DNA of 64,000 bases from positions 6,014,001 through 6,078,000 of the forward strand of contig NC_018681.1 of the NCBI RefSeq assembly GCF_000250675.2, given 5' to 3'. Source of the DNA: Nocardia brasiliensis ATCC 700358 (GTDB lineage Bacteria > Actinomycetota > Actinomycetes > Mycobacteriales > Mycobacteriaceae). Each line of letters starts with the position of its first letter. Positions within the stretch are counted from its first letter, which is position 1. The translations under genes were made by a program, and so were the position numbers. Below are positions 8,405 through 16,394 of the stretch, one piece after another. The notes beneath the pieces are model-generated. The model was given only the letters and a program-made list of their open reading frames with translations. It searched no databases and had not been told where the DNA came from.

Positions 8405-9587
8405 GCGGACCAGCGCGCGGCCGAGCCTGAACCGCCGTCGCCTGCTCGGCGGCGGTGCCGCCGCGGCGGGCGCGGCGGGGCTCGGCTGGGGTGCGCTCAC
8501 CTTGGCCCGCGACGAGCAACCGCCGGCCCCGATCGAACCGTTCTATGGTCCGCATCAGGCCGGGATCGCGACTGCACCGCAGACGCACGCCACGTTCGTC
8601 GCCTTCGATTTGAAACCGGGCGTCACCCGCGACGACATCATCGGCATCCTGAAGATCTGGACCGGGGACGCCGCCCGGCTGACCCAGGGCCGCCCGGCCT
8701 TGGCCGACACCGAACCCGAACTCGCGCAACGCCCGTCCCGGCTCACCGTCACCATCGGACTGGGTCCGGCGGTGTTCGCGAGCGTGCCGCAGCGCCGGCC
8801 GGCCTGGCTGCGTCCGTTGCCGCCGTTCGCCATCGATCGCCTCGATCCGGCCTGGACCGACGGCGACCTGCTGTTGCAGGTGTGCGCGGACGAGTCGACG
8901 ACCGTGTCGCACGCGGTGCGCGTGCTGTGCCGCAGTGTCGCGTCGCTGGTGCGGGTGCGCTGGGTGCAGCGCGGATTCCGGGACGCTGCCCCGGGCCGGA
9001 CCCCGCGCAACCTGATGGGTCAGGTGGACGGCACGGTGAACATCGCACCCGATACTCCCGATTTCGATCGGCTGGTCTGGGACGACGGCGCCGGGCAACC
9101 CTGGCTGGCGGGCGGCACCTCGCTGGTGCTGCGGCGGATCGCGATGACGCTGGACACCTGGGATGAGATCGACCAGGAGGGCAGGGAACTCACCGTCGGC
9201 CGGACCGTCGCGACCGGGGCTCCGCTCACCGGCACGGATGAGTTCGACGAGCCGGATTTCGCCGCGGTCGACGCGAACGGTATCCCGGTGATCCCGCCGT
9301 CCTCGCATATCGCCCGCGCGCATCACACCCATGACGGGGAACGTTTCCTGCGCCGCGGCTACAACTACGACGACGCGCCGGCGGCCGGTCAGATCTCGAA
9401 CTCGGGTCTGTTGTTCGCCGCGTACCAGCGCGACGTGGACGCTCAGTTCCTACCGGTGCAGCAGCGGCTCGCGGAGTTCGACGCGCTCAATGTGTGGACG
9501 ACGCCGGTGGGTTCGGCGGTCTTCGTCATTCCGCCGGGGGTTGCCGCGCCGGGCGGCTATATCGGGCAGTCGTTGTTCGAATCGTGA
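8397..9587 (+). CDS. Tat-exported DyP-type haem peroxidase
   Basis: The 396-aa protein starts at GTG 8397, inside the end of the PCu(A)C gene. The N-terminus carries a twin-arginine-like signal (NRRRLLGGGAAAAGAAG) followed by a short hydrophobic core, so the enzyme should be exported folded with its haem. The DyP signature GxxDG is at 208-212 (GQVDG; catalytic Asp211). The likely proximal haem ligand is His304 in SSHIARAH, and RRGYNYDD follows. Close relatives are EfeB/DtpA-type peroxidases. Coupling to a copper chaperone recalls the Streptomyces DtpA/ECuC system, in which a DyP peroxidase helps mature a copper radical oxidase; that role here is an inference. Confidence 0.92.
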   Translation: MAERTSARPSLNRRRLLGGGAAAAGAAGLGWGALTLARDEQPPAPIEPFYGPHQAGIATAPQTHATFVAFDLKPGVTRDDIIGILKIWTGDAARLTQGRPALADTEPELAQRPSRLTVTIGLGPAVFASVPQRRPAWLRPLPPFAIDRLDPAWTDGDLLLQVCADESTTVSHAVRVLCRSVASLVRVRWVQRGFRDAAPGRTPRNLMGQVDGTVNIAPDTPDFDRLVWDDGAGQPWLAGGTSLVLRRIAMTLDTWDEIDQEGRELTVGRTVATGAPLTGTDEFDEPDFAAVDANGIPVIPPSSHIARAHHTHDGERFLRRGYNYDDAPAAGQISNSGLLFAAYQRDVDAQFLPVQQRLAEFDALNVWTTPVGSAVFVIPPGVAAPGGYIGQSLFES

Positions 9588-9593
9588 AGCGGG

Positions 9594-9625
9594 GGTCCGC
9601 TGCCGACCGTGGCAGGCAGCGGACC
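9594..9625. terminator. Hairpin terminator between convergent genes
   Basis: A perfect 11-bp inverted repeat (GGTCCGCTGCC at 9594-9604, its complement at 9615-9625) with a 10-nt loop lies between the stop of the DyP gene (9587) and the stop of the convergent small secreted protein gene (9633). There is no T-run on either strand, as is common in actinomycetes. It probably serves both genes. Confidence 0.65.
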
Positions 9626-9632
9626 GAACCGT

Positions 9633-9938
9633 TCAGTCGACGAAGACGCTGCCGCCCTTGGGCAGGTAGCCGATCGTCGCCGGCGGCACCTCACCGAAGG
9701 ACGCGCCCGAGCAGTCGCCGCTCGCGTACGCCTTGATCGCCCGGTCGGTCGCGTTGCCGACGGAGATCTGCAGCGTCGTGTAGAAGTTGTCCTCGGCCTT
9801 GATGCAGCCGACCGGGTTGTCGTGCGCGGTGTTGTTGATGGTCACCGTGCCGGTCGCGGCCTGTGCCGTGCCCGGTGCCAGAAAACCGACCGCACCCGCG
9901 AGGGCGACCGCACCGACAAACCCAGCAGTACGAAACAT
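9633..9938 (-). CDS. Small secreted protein of unknown function, 101 aa
   Basis: A clear signal peptide opens the protein (MFRTAGFVGAVALAGAVGF, then APGTAQAA). The mature domain is about 70 aa of predicted beta strands (TGTVTINNT, LQISVGNATD) with two cysteines (VGCIKAED, SGDCSGASF) that could form one disulfide. I recognise no family. Small secreted beta proteins of this kind are common in Nocardia and mycobacteria. It has its own upstream region (9939-10110) and converges on the DyP gene. Confidence 0.75.
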   Translation of the reverse strand: MFRTAGFVGAVALAGAVGFLAPGTAQAATGTVTINNTAHDNPVGCIKAEDNFYTTLQISVGNATDRAIKAYASGDCSGASFGEVPPATIGYLPKGGSVFVD

Positions 9939-10053
9939 TCGTGCCTCCAGTTCATTTCGATGTCGACCAACCCCGATGCCGACCTCGGTGTCTATTGCGC
10001 CTGCATTCTGACACGAGCGCGGTCCCGGCGGAAAGAGTGCAGGTGAACGCGGT

Positions 10054-10087
10054 GCGGCCGCCGTGCCCAGCGGGACACGGCGGCCGC
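10054..10087. terminator. Strong hairpin downstream of the HdeD-family gene
   Basis: A 15-bp stem with one mismatch (left arm GCGGCCGCCGTGCCC at 10054-10068, right arm 10073-10087) and a 4-nt loop. It lies 24 bp past the stop of the HdeD-like gene on the minus strand. It has no T-run and is very GC-rich, consistent with an actinobacterial terminator. Confidence 0.55.
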
Positions 10088-10110
10088 GACGAAGAAAAGA
10101 ACCGACCGGT

Positions 10111-10695
10111 TCAGATGCCGGAGTGCTGAAGCCGCTTGGCGTCCTTGCGAACTCCGAACGCCGTGACCATTTCCATCACGCCGAGCACGATCAACCACAC
10201 GCCGACCACGACGGCCAGCGTGGCCACCGACGACAGCGGCCAGGCGATCAGCACGATGCCCGCGATCACGGTGAGCACGCCGAAGAACACGGTCAGCCAG
10301 CGGCCTGGCACGTCCGGCTCGGACAGCGCGATCATCACCGCCGCGACGCCCCGGAACAACCAGCCGATCCCGATCCAGATGGCAAGCAGCAGAATCGAAG
10401 TCAGCTCGTCCCGGAAGCAGAACACGCCGATTGCAATGGACAGCACGCCGCTGATGAAGGCCAGCACCCGCATCCCGGTGCCGGTCGGCGCGCCAAAGGC
10501 GGCCATCAGCTGCAGGAAGCCGCTGACCACCAGGTAGATGCCGAACAGCACACCCGCGGCAAGCAGGGTGACGCCGGGCCACACGAGAATGATCACGCCG
10601 AGGATCACCGAGAGGATGCCGGTGACCAGAATTGTTTGCCACGCACTGCGGGCAAGAGACTGCAGAGGACCCTCGAGCACGCTGTTTGTCGTCAT
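10111..10695 (-). CDS. HdeD family (DUF308) membrane protein
   Basis: The 194-aa protein is made of six hydrophobic helices in repeated short hairpins (for example QTILVTGILSVILGVIILVWPG and GRWLTVFFGVLTVIAGIVLIAWP). The GVIILVWPG/GIVLIAWPL repeats are the hallmark of the HdeD/DUF308 family. In Escherichia coli HdeD is linked to acid resistance; in actinobacteria the role is unproven. The C-terminus is a short basic tail (GVRKDAKRLQHSGI). It appears monocistronic. Confidence 0.85.
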   Translation of the reverse strand: MTTNSVLEGPLQSLARSAWQTILVTGILSVILGVIILVWPGVTLLAAGVLFGIYLVVSGFLQLMAAFGAPTGTGMRVLAFISGVLSIAIGVFCFRDELTSILLLAIWIGIGWLFRGVAAVMIALSEPDVPGRWLTVFFGVLTVIAGIVLIAWPLSSVATLAVVVGVWLIVLGVMEMVTAFGVRKDAKRLQHSGI

Positions 10696-10761
10696 GATCA
10701 GATGTTAGGCCCTGTTACGCGGGTTCCCTGGACATTTGCTCACCGAACCCGAGGCGTCGCG

Positions 10762-11214
10762 CTACCACGTATTGCCCGCCGTTTCCGGGGGCACACCGGC
10801 GGCATCCGCGTCGGCGACGATATTGACCATCCAGACGGTGCCGAACCGGTCCTGGCACATGCCGAACTCGTCGCCCCACATCTGCTTCTCCAGCGGCACC
10901 GAGACCGTGCCCGCGGCCGAGAGCCGAGCCCAGTAGCCGCGCAACTCCGCGGCATCGGAACCGCTGAGGCTGATCGAAATACTGCTTCCCGGTTTGTATT
11001 CCATGCCGGGCGGGGTATCGGCGGCCATCAGGGTGAACCCGCTCGGCGTCTCCAGGATGCCGTGCATGACCAGCTCGGCGCCGGGCGCGTCCTGATCGCT
11101 GAATTCGCCGAAGGTGCTGATGGCCAGGGTGCCGCCGAACACGTCGCGGTAGAACTCCAGAGCTGCGCGGGCCGTGTCGCCGAAACTGAGGTACGGGTTG
11201 AGCCGGGAGGTCAT
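10762..11214 (-). CDS. VOC-superfamily protein (PhnB/glyoxalase-like)
   Basis: The 150-aa protein opens with MTSRLNPYLSFGDTARAALEFYRDVFGGT, the usual start of PhnB-like (3-demethylubiquinone methyltransferase-like) VOC proteins. It has paired beta-alpha-beta-beta-beta units, the second ending in FGMCQDRFGTVWMV. The family binds a divalent metal in related enzymes, but several metal positions are not obvious here, and substrates of this subgroup are generally unknown. It is read leftward from its own promoter region, with no operon partner. Confidence 0.85.
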   Translation of the reverse strand: MTSRLNPYLSFGDTARAALEFYRDVFGGTLAISTFGEFSDQDAPGAELVMHGILETPSGFTLMAADTPPGMEYKPGSSISISLSGSDAAELRGYWARLSAAGTVSVPLEKQMWGDEFGMCQDRFGTVWMVNIVADADAAGVPPETAGNTW

Positions 11215-11389
11215 GTCACGAGGTTAGTTGTCCTCAGCACAGGGTGCGATAAGTAACGCCTGGCGCGCCGGGGTTTATCGCCGATGGGGGTCGGGTAGTT
11301 ATCTTTCAATGGCTCTCGTCGGGTGCACCCCTGGGGTGGAACGGATGCGGGTCACGTTTTCGTGGGTCCCGGGTGGCTAGGAGAAGAGG

Positions 11390-12379
11390 GTGGCGGTTGT
11401 ACTCGTGCTGCAGGCACGTGGGCTCGGTGATCTGCTCACCGCGGTCCCGGCGCTTCGTGCGCTGCGTCGTGCCAGGCCACACGACCGCATCGTGCTCGCC
11501 GCGCCGCCCCGCCTCAAGCCCATCGTCGACCTGATCGCCTCCGTCGACGCGATGGTGCCCACCGCCGACGCGGGCGCCCTGCGCTGGGATGCGCCCGGAC
11601 CGCAACTGGCAGTGAACCTGCACGGGCCGAGCACCGAAAGCATTGTGGCGCTGGAGAAGACCGACCCGGGGCGCATCCTGAGCTATCGCAATCCGGCGTT
11701 CCCGGAACTGTCCGGCCCCGAGTGGCAGCCGGACATGCATCACGTGGACCGCTGGTGCCATCTGCTGGAATCCGACGAGATCGTCGCCGACCGGCGCAAT
11801 CTGGGCCTGGTGCCGCCGGTCTCCACCACCAGCCACCGGGACTGCGTCGTGGTGCACGTCGGCGCGGGGGCGCCCGCCCGGCGCTGGCCGCCCGACCGGT
11901 TCGCCGCCGTCGTCCGGCACCTGCTGGTGCTGGGCCGGGAGGTGGTGCTCACCGGCGACGAATACGAGCGGGAGATCGCGCTGAACATCGCCGCGCGCGC
12001 CGGACTGCCGATCGGCCGGGTACTCGCCGGGGAACAAAACCTGACCGAACTGGCCGCCACCGTCGCGGAGGCGAGCCTGGTGGTCTGCGGCGACACCGGG
12101 GTCGCCCACCTGGCCACCGCGTTCGGCACCCGCACCGTCCTGCTTTTCGGCCCCACGCCGCCGCGCTGGGCCGGGCCGCCGCCGCACCTGCTCAACCGCC
12201 ACGCCGTGCTCTGGGCCGGGCAACTCGGCGACCCCTACGCCGACACCCCCGACGCCGGACTGCTCCGCATCGGCGTCACCGAGGTGATCGCCGCCGTCGA
12301 CAAACAACTCAGCAAACGCAACTGGCCCGGCACCGGCACCCAACAGTCCCGCCGCACCCCTTTCCGCCGCGTCGGCTGA
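11390..12379 (+). CDS. Glycosyltransferase family 9 (heptosyltransferase-like) protein
   Basis: The start is GTG 11390, preceded by AGGAGAAG. The 329-aa protein begins VVLVLQARGLGDLLTAVPALRAL, the N-terminal Rossmann motif of GT9 enzymes. Its C-terminal half has the nucleotide-sugar site: VVVHVGAGAPARRWPPDRFA, then NLTELAATVAEASLVVCGDTGVAHLATAFGTRTVLLFGPT. That is the classic GT9 signature, with Asp in GDTG and His in AHL. Actinomycetes have no LPS heptose, so the acceptor is probably another cell-envelope glycan or a natural-product sugar. The C-terminal tail (NWPGTGTQQSRRTPFRRVG) runs into repeat-derived sequence. Confidence 0.88.
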   Translation: MAVVLVLQARGLGDLLTAVPALRALRRARPHDRIVLAAPPRLKPIVDLIASVDAMVPTADAGALRWDAPGPQLAVNLHGPSTESIVALEKTDPGRILSYRNPAFPELSGPEWQPDMHHVDRWCHLLESDEIVADRRNLGLVPPVSTTSHRDCVVVHVGAGAPARRWPPDRFAAVVRHLLVLGREVVLTGDEYEREIALNIAARAGLPIGRVLAGEQNLTELAATVAEASLVVCGDTGVAHLATAFGTRTVLLFGPTPPRWAGPPPHLLNRHAVLWAGQLGDPYADTPDAGLLRIGVTEVIAAVDKQLSKRNWPGTGTQQSRRTPFRRVG

Positions 12380-12795
12380 ACCGCACCCCTTTCCTGCTGC
12401 GTCGGCTGAACCACACGCCTTCCGCCGCGCCGATTGAGCCGCCGGGCGGCTAAGCCGCAAGCCTTCCGCCGCAGGGACTGAGCCCCACACCAGGCGACGA
12501 TCGCGTCGGCTGAGCCCCGCACCCGCGCGACGACCACGCCGACTCAACCCACACCCGCGCGACGACCACGCCCTGTGACGATCCAGCGCGAATACCCCGC
12601 GGACGTCCCCTTCCCACCTCCGACCCGGCGTCCCGCTGCGCTATGCCGCAAGGGGTGCGCCCGCGTTGCCGCACCACTTCTGTGTTCACCCACCCGGTGT
12701 GCCACGCCACAGGGAGTGCGTCTGCACGGAAGGGGTGCGGCGAACCAGAAAGAGTCCGGCGAGTCAAAAGGGTTGCGGCGGAACGGAAGTGGCGT
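12380..12795. repeat. Non-coding degenerate repeat stretch
   Basis: No gene is supported. The first 180 bp repeat a unit of about 30 bp around CCGCCGCGTCGGCTGAACC, with variants ending in GCGCCGATTGAGCC and GATCGCGTCGGCTGAGCCCC. The repeat begins inside the last codons of the GT9 gene. The rest holds short Arg/Pro-rich ORFs with no family features. Confidence 0.65.
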
Positions 12796-13113
12796 TCAAG
12801 AGGTGGTGCGGGCGGTTTGGAGGGCGGCGGAGTAGGCGGCGAGGGCGCTGGGCCAGAACTGGTCGAGGTAGTCGCGGGCGTCGCTGAGGCCGCGGGGGTC
12901 GAGGGAGTAGAGGCGGCGGGTGCCCTCGGGGCGCATCAGCACCAGGCGGGCCGCGCGCAGGATACGCAGGTGCTGGGAGACCGCCGAGCTGGTCACGCCG
13001 GTGAGTGCGGCAAGTTCGCCGACCGAGCGCGGGGCCTGCGGCAATGCCTCGAAGATGGCCCGCCGAGTCGGGTCGGATAGCGCTTCGAGCGCACGAACTC
13101 CATTAGTCGCCAC
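12796..13113 (-). CDS. ArsR-family transcriptional regulator
   Basis: The 105-aa protein is a single winged helix: LEALSDPTRRAIFEALPQAPRSVGELAALTGVTSSAVSQHLRILRAARLVLMRPEGTRRLYSL. This is the standard ArsR/SmtB N-terminus, with the recognition helix at SSAVSQHLRIL. The alpha3N/alpha5 Cys/His metal sites of metal sensors are absent (there are no cysteines). It therefore belongs to the SdpR-like, probably non-metal group that often controls an adjacent SRPBCC or transport gene. None is adjacent here. Confidence 0.9.
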   Translation of the reverse strand: MATNGVRALEALSDPTRRAIFEALPQAPRSVGELAALTGVTSSAVSQHLRILRAARLVLMRPEGTRRLYSLDPRGLSDARDYLDQFWPSALAAYSAALQTARTTS

Positions 13114-13296
13114 TTAAACAGTGTGATCAACTGGCGACCGCACGGTCAACTCGGCGCATTACGGAATTCCCCAAGGTGGGCGCGCGAGGCGCGCCGCCTC
13201 GTTACCCATTCGTGATCAGCGAACTGGGCTTTCACACCCCTGTGACGGTTGCCACAGGATTGCGGAGTCACTGTTCACCTCCCGTACGTTCGTCTC

Positions 13297-13995
13297 ATGC
13301 CCGTGACCGTTCCGTTATCTTCACGTCGGGGCGCGACCCGGACCCGGCGCCACCGCGCCGCCACCCGCGCGGTGGCCGTGTCCGCCGTCGTCAGCGCCTC
13401 GCTCGGGGTGCTCGCCGCCGCCGACCAAACCGGCGCCGGCCACCTGACCGCCGGCGCCCGCGCCGCCGCCGACACCGAGGTGGCCCCCCAGGCCGCGTTC
13501 ACCGCGTTCACCCCGCGCGAAGCCCAGATGCCGCAAACCGTCCCGGAGAGCGTCGTCTGGGAGCAGCATCGCCTGGCCGTGGAGGCCGCGCGACCGAAGA
13601 CCGTTCGCCCCATCGCGGGCATCCTCACCTCCACCTTCGGCATGCGCTGGGGCGCGTTGCACGCGGGCCTCGACCTGGCCGACGCGATCGGCACGCCGAT
13701 CGCCGCGGTCACCGACGGCGTGGTGATCGAGGCCGGACCGGCCAGCGGCTTCGGCATGTGGGTGCGGGTGCAGCAGGACGACGGCACCATCGGCATCTAC
13801 GGCCACGTGAACGACGTCCTGGCCACCGTCGGCCAGCAGGTCCGCGCGGGCGACATCATCGCCACCGTCGGCAACCGCGGCTTCTCCACCGGCCCGCACC
13901 TGCACTACGAGATCCACACCGCGGACGGCCAGCCGATCGACCCGCTGCCCTGGCTCGCGGGCCGCGGCATCGACATCCTGCGCAACACCCCGTAG
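13297..13995 (+). CDS. Secreted M23-family peptidase (LytM domain)
   Basis: The start is ATG 13297 (MPVTVPLSSRR). An in-frame start 16 codons upstream (13249) precedes the signal region, whose hydrophobic part is VAVSAVVSASLGVLAAADQ after an Arg-rich N-terminus. The LytM domain occupies the C-terminal half. Zn ligands are visible as HAGLD (H-x3-D), and the catalytic HxH is in GPHLHYEIH. M23 enzymes cut glycyl or D-amino-acid peptide bonds in peptidoglycan. With all ligands present, the enzyme is predicted active in cell-wall remodelling. Confidence 0.9.
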   Translation: MPVTVPLSSRRGATRTRRHRAATRAVAVSAVVSASLGVLAAADQTGAGHLTAGARAAADTEVAPQAAFTAFTPREAQMPQTVPESVVWEQHRLAVEAARPKTVRPIAGILTSTFGMRWGALHAGLDLADAIGTPIAAVTDGVVIEAGPASGFGMWVRVQQDDGTIGIYGHVNDVLATVGQQVRAGDIIATVGNRGFSTGPHLHYEIHTADGQPIDPLPWLAGRGIDILRNTP

Positions 13996-14039
13996 TCCCA
14001 CCCCCTTCGCGAGTCGATGAGGGGCTGGCGAAACCCGGA

Positions 14040-14089
14040 GCGGTTCGGCCGCGATCGCGTCAACGGTGACGCGATCGCGGCCGAACCGC
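14040..14089. terminator. Perfect 23-bp stem hairpin after the M23 gene
   Basis: A perfect inverted repeat (arms 14040-14062 and 14067-14089, core CGCGATCGCG in both arms) with a 4-nt ACGG loop lies 45 bp after the M23 stop. It has no T-run. The stem is exceptionally stable and is best read as an intrinsic terminator. Confidence 0.7.
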
Positions 14090-14099
14090 CTCCGTGCTC

Positions 14100-14142
14100 A
14101 GTACCCCGGTACTAGACGCGACGCCCCGGGTACTAGACGCGA
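14100..14142 (+). promoter_or_regulatory. Candidate operator: 14-bp direct repeat at 21-bp spacing
   Basis: GGTACTAGACGCGA occurs perfectly at 14108-14121 and 14129-14142, spaced by two helical turns. The first copy overlaps a palindrome, AGTACC-CC-GGTACT (14100-14113). The block lies 52 bp upstream of the ATG of the membrane protein gene at 14195. Helically phased repeats suggest cooperative regulator binding on one DNA face; the regulator is unknown. Confidence 0.45.
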
Positions 14143-14194
14143 ATAGCGCTGCGGCGGGACGTCTTCCACGGGTTCGGCTTCTTACCGTCGGTGC

Positions 14195-15232
14195 ATGGCT
14201 ACCACAGATCTGGCCGCCGGGCCCGGCGCACCGACGCCGGCGAACCGGCCGCACCCGAGCGCCGCCGGGCTCGTCCGGACCGCTGCCCGCCTGCATCGTC
14301 CGCTCATGGTGTCGGTCGCCTTCATGGCCGCCCTCGCCGTCGTCTCCGCGATCGGCATGCTGATCGACGACCGGCAGTTGCTCGGAGAATCGGTGTGGCT
14401 CAAGCCGTTCAAGTTCGGCTTCGCCTTCACCCTCTACAGCGCCACCCTTGCGTTCCTGCTGTCGTTGCCGCACAAGGGAAGTCGCGCGACCTGGTGGCTG
14501 GGCACGGTGTTCGCGATCACCGGTGTGCTCGACGTGGGTTTCATCGCGGTACAGGGCGCGCGCGGCACGTTCAGTCACTTCAACAACGTCGACACCGACC
14601 CGGTCAACCAGATCGGCCAGCAGATCTTCATGTCCGGTGTGCCCGGCCTGTTCCTGGCCAACCTGCTGATCGCACTGATCCTGTGCTGGCAACGCCTGGT
14701 CGACCGGCCGACGGCGAGCGCGATCCGGTTCGGACTGCTCTTCGCGGTAGCGGGCATGGCCATGGGATACCTGATGGGCTTCACCGGCAAGCAGTTGGTG
14801 CGCGACGCGGACGGCAAGGTCGTCGAATTGATCGCGGGCCATACCGTCATCGATCCGGCGCTGCGCGACCTGTCCCCGCGCGACGCGGCCCCCGGCATGC
14901 CGATCACGCATTGGAGCACGATCGGCGGCGACCTGCGCGTCCCGCACTTCGTCGGGCTGCACGGCATCCAGGTGCTGCTGCTCGCGGTGCTCGTGCTGGC
15001 CTGGTTGGCACCGCGCTATCGGTGGCTGCGGGCCGAACGCACCCGCGCCGCGGTGATCGGCGTGCTCGGCCTCGGTTACACCGGGCTGCTCGCCATCGTG
15101 TTCGCGCAGGCGATGCGCGCCCAGTCGCTGGTCCACCCGGACGCCACCACGCTGCTGGCGTTCGGCGGCGTAGTCGCGGGCACCGGGGCACTCCTCGGCG
15201 GAATCTATCTGCGCCGCCGGCACACCGCGTGA
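14195..15232 (+). CDS. Polytopic membrane protein of unknown function, 345 aa
   Basis: The protein has about seven to eight hydrophobic helices after a proline-rich cytosolic N-terminus. Examples are MVSVAFMAALAVVSAIGML, FGFAFTLYSATLAFLLSL, FLANLLIALILCW and VLLLAVLVLAWLAP. A charged non-membrane loop (residues about 200-245, GKQLVRDADGKVVELIAGH) sits between helices. The signature LGESVWLKPFKFGFAF near residue 70 is typical of an uncharacterised actinobacterial membrane family. I know no function. A phased direct repeat upstream suggests dedicated regulation. Confidence 0.75.
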   Translation: MATTDLAAGPGAPTPANRPHPSAAGLVRTAARLHRPLMVSVAFMAALAVVSAIGMLIDDRQLLGESVWLKPFKFGFAFTLYSATLAFLLSLPHKGSRATWWLGTVFAITGVLDVGFIAVQGARGTFSHFNNVDTDPVNQIGQQIFMSGVPGLFLANLLIALILCWQRLVDRPTASAIRFGLLFAVAGMAMGYLMGFTGKQLVRDADGKVVELIAGHTVIDPALRDLSPRDAAPGMPITHWSTIGGDLRVPHFVGLHGIQVLLLAVLVLAWLAPRYRWLRAERTRAAVIGVLGLGYTGLLAIVFAQAMRAQSLVHPDATTLLAFGGVVAGTGALLGGIYLRRRHTA

Positions 15233-15325
15233 GGCGAGCCGCTCAGCGCCCGGTCAGCGCAGCGGTCTGACTCAGCACCGCAGCCCAACCCAGCGCACCC
15301 ATCCGACCCAGGGCGGCCGTCCCGC

Positions 15326-15670
15326 TCAGCGCAGCCGTTCGGCGTCGCGGGCCAGTTCGACCAGGGTTTTGCCGAGGGTGGCCAGTTCCTCCTGCGAGGC
15401 GCCCTCTTCGATGGCGATCGCGACGTCCTCGGCCGCGCACCGGGCGGCGAACCAGCGATCGGCCAGGTCGGTGGCCTCCTGCGCGCTGAGCACTACGGAA
15501 TCGTCCGGGATCCCGGTGCCCTTCAGGCTGTTGCGATGCTCGTAGGCCCGCTGACGACACGACTGCCGGCAGTACCGGCGACGACGGCCGGCCTCCGACT
15601 CCACGATCTCTCGCCCACACCACAGGCAGGACAGTTGACGAGAGTGACGACGATCAGAGATTGAACACAC
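15326..15670 (-). CDS. Small zinc-finger-like protein (Rv2049c-type), divergent from rbpA
   Basis: The protein is up to 114 aa from GTG 15670. A treble-clef-like cysteine cluster opens it: CLWCGREIVESEAGRRRRYC followed by RQSCRQRAY (CxxC...Cx3C), with basic residues between, suggesting Zn binding and nucleic-acid contact. The C-terminal half is an acidic helical segment (ASQEELATLGKTLVELARD). Its place beside RbpA matches Rv2049c/Rv2050 in Mycobacterium tuberculosis, so this is probably the conserved partner. Function is unknown. Confidence 0.75.
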   Translation of the reverse strand: MCSISDRRHSRQLSCLWCGREIVESEAGRRRRYCRQSCRQRAYEHRNSLKGTGIPDDSVVLSAQEATDLADRWFAARCAAEDVAIAIEEGASQEELATLGKTLVELARDAERLR

Positions 15671-15838
15671 CCCCTAGCGAGAAGTCAGGCAGGACAGCAA
15701 GCGGCGCGACATGACGCAGAACCTTAACGGTTCGGCGGGCACGGACCGGTCAGCGACCCTCACCGAACCCGCCGACCACGGGCGTGGCGCGGCCCCCACA
15801 CCGGTGCGACTACAATGGAACGGTTCCGCGGCCGCGAC

Positions 15839-15866
15839 GGGAACTATCGGCGCAGGCCCGTACGTT
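15839..15866 (+). promoter_or_regulatory. SigR/SigH-type promoter candidate of rbpA
   Basis: GGGAAC at 15839-15844 and GTT at 15864-15866 are separated by an interval close to the 16-19 bp typical of the redox-stress sigma factors SigR (Streptomyces) and SigH (mycobacteria). rbpA is a known SigR target in Streptomyces coelicolor. The element lies about 80 bp before the rbpA ATG, in the expected orientation. Confidence 0.5.
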
Positions 15867-15946
15867 GTACCTGAGGTCGAGCACGAGAACGTTCGTCCGG
15901 ACCCGGTCGCAGCAACAAGACTCGAGCACACAGGGAGAGGCACACC

Positions 15947-16282
15947 ATGGCAGATCGCGTACTCCGGGGCAGTCGGCTCGGAGCGGTGAGCTACGAGACC
16001 GACCGCGACCACGACCTGGCGCCGCGTCGGATCGCCCGGTACCGCACCGACAACGGGGAAGAGTTCGACGTCCCCTTCGCCGACGACGCCGAGATCCCGC
16101 CGACCTGGCTCTGCCGCAACGGTCAGGAGGGCATCCTGATCGAAGGCACCACGGTCGAGACCAAGAAGGTCAAGCCGCCGCGCACCCACTGGGACATGCT
16201 GCTGGAACGCCGCAGCAAGGAAGAGCTCGAGGAACTCCTCAAGGAGCGTCTCGACCTGCTCAAGACCCGCCGCCGGGTGTAA
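15947..16282 (+). CDS. rbpA: RNA polymerase-binding protein RbpA
   Basis: The 111-aa protein opens with MADRVLRGSRLGAVSYETDR, the invariant RbpA N-terminus that reaches toward the RNA polymerase active site. The RbpA core domain follows (RYRTDNGEEFDVPFADDAEIP...WLCRNG), then the basic linker (KVKPPRTHWDML) and the C-terminal sigma-interaction helices (ERRSKEELEELLKERLDLL). RbpA binds RNA polymerase and group I/II sigma factors, stabilises the open complex and is an essential transcription factor in mycobacteria. Only one Cys of the zinc site is apparent, as in several Corynebacteriales. It is followed by a canonical terminator. Confidence 0.97.
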   Translation: MADRVLRGSRLGAVSYETDRDHDLAPRRIARYRTDNGEEFDVPFADDAEIPPTWLCRNGQEGILIEGTTVETKKVKPPRTHWDMLLERRSKEELEELLKERLDLLKTRRRV

Positions 16283-16296
16283 GCGACACCGCAGAG

Positions 16297-16328
16297 GCCG
16301 TCCGCATCGCACGATGCGGGCGGCTTTT
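16297..16328 (+). terminator. Rho-independent terminator of rbpA
   Basis: A 13-bp stem with one mismatch (16297-16309 with 16312-16324, arms GCCGTCCGCATCG and CGATGCGGGCGGC) is followed directly by TTTT. It begins 15 bp after the rbpA stop codon. Confidence 0.9.
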
Positions 16329-16394
16329 CGCATTCCGGGCCCGGCCTTGCCTATCGAAGGTGTGTCCTATCGGGCACGCCGGCAGACTCCCGGA

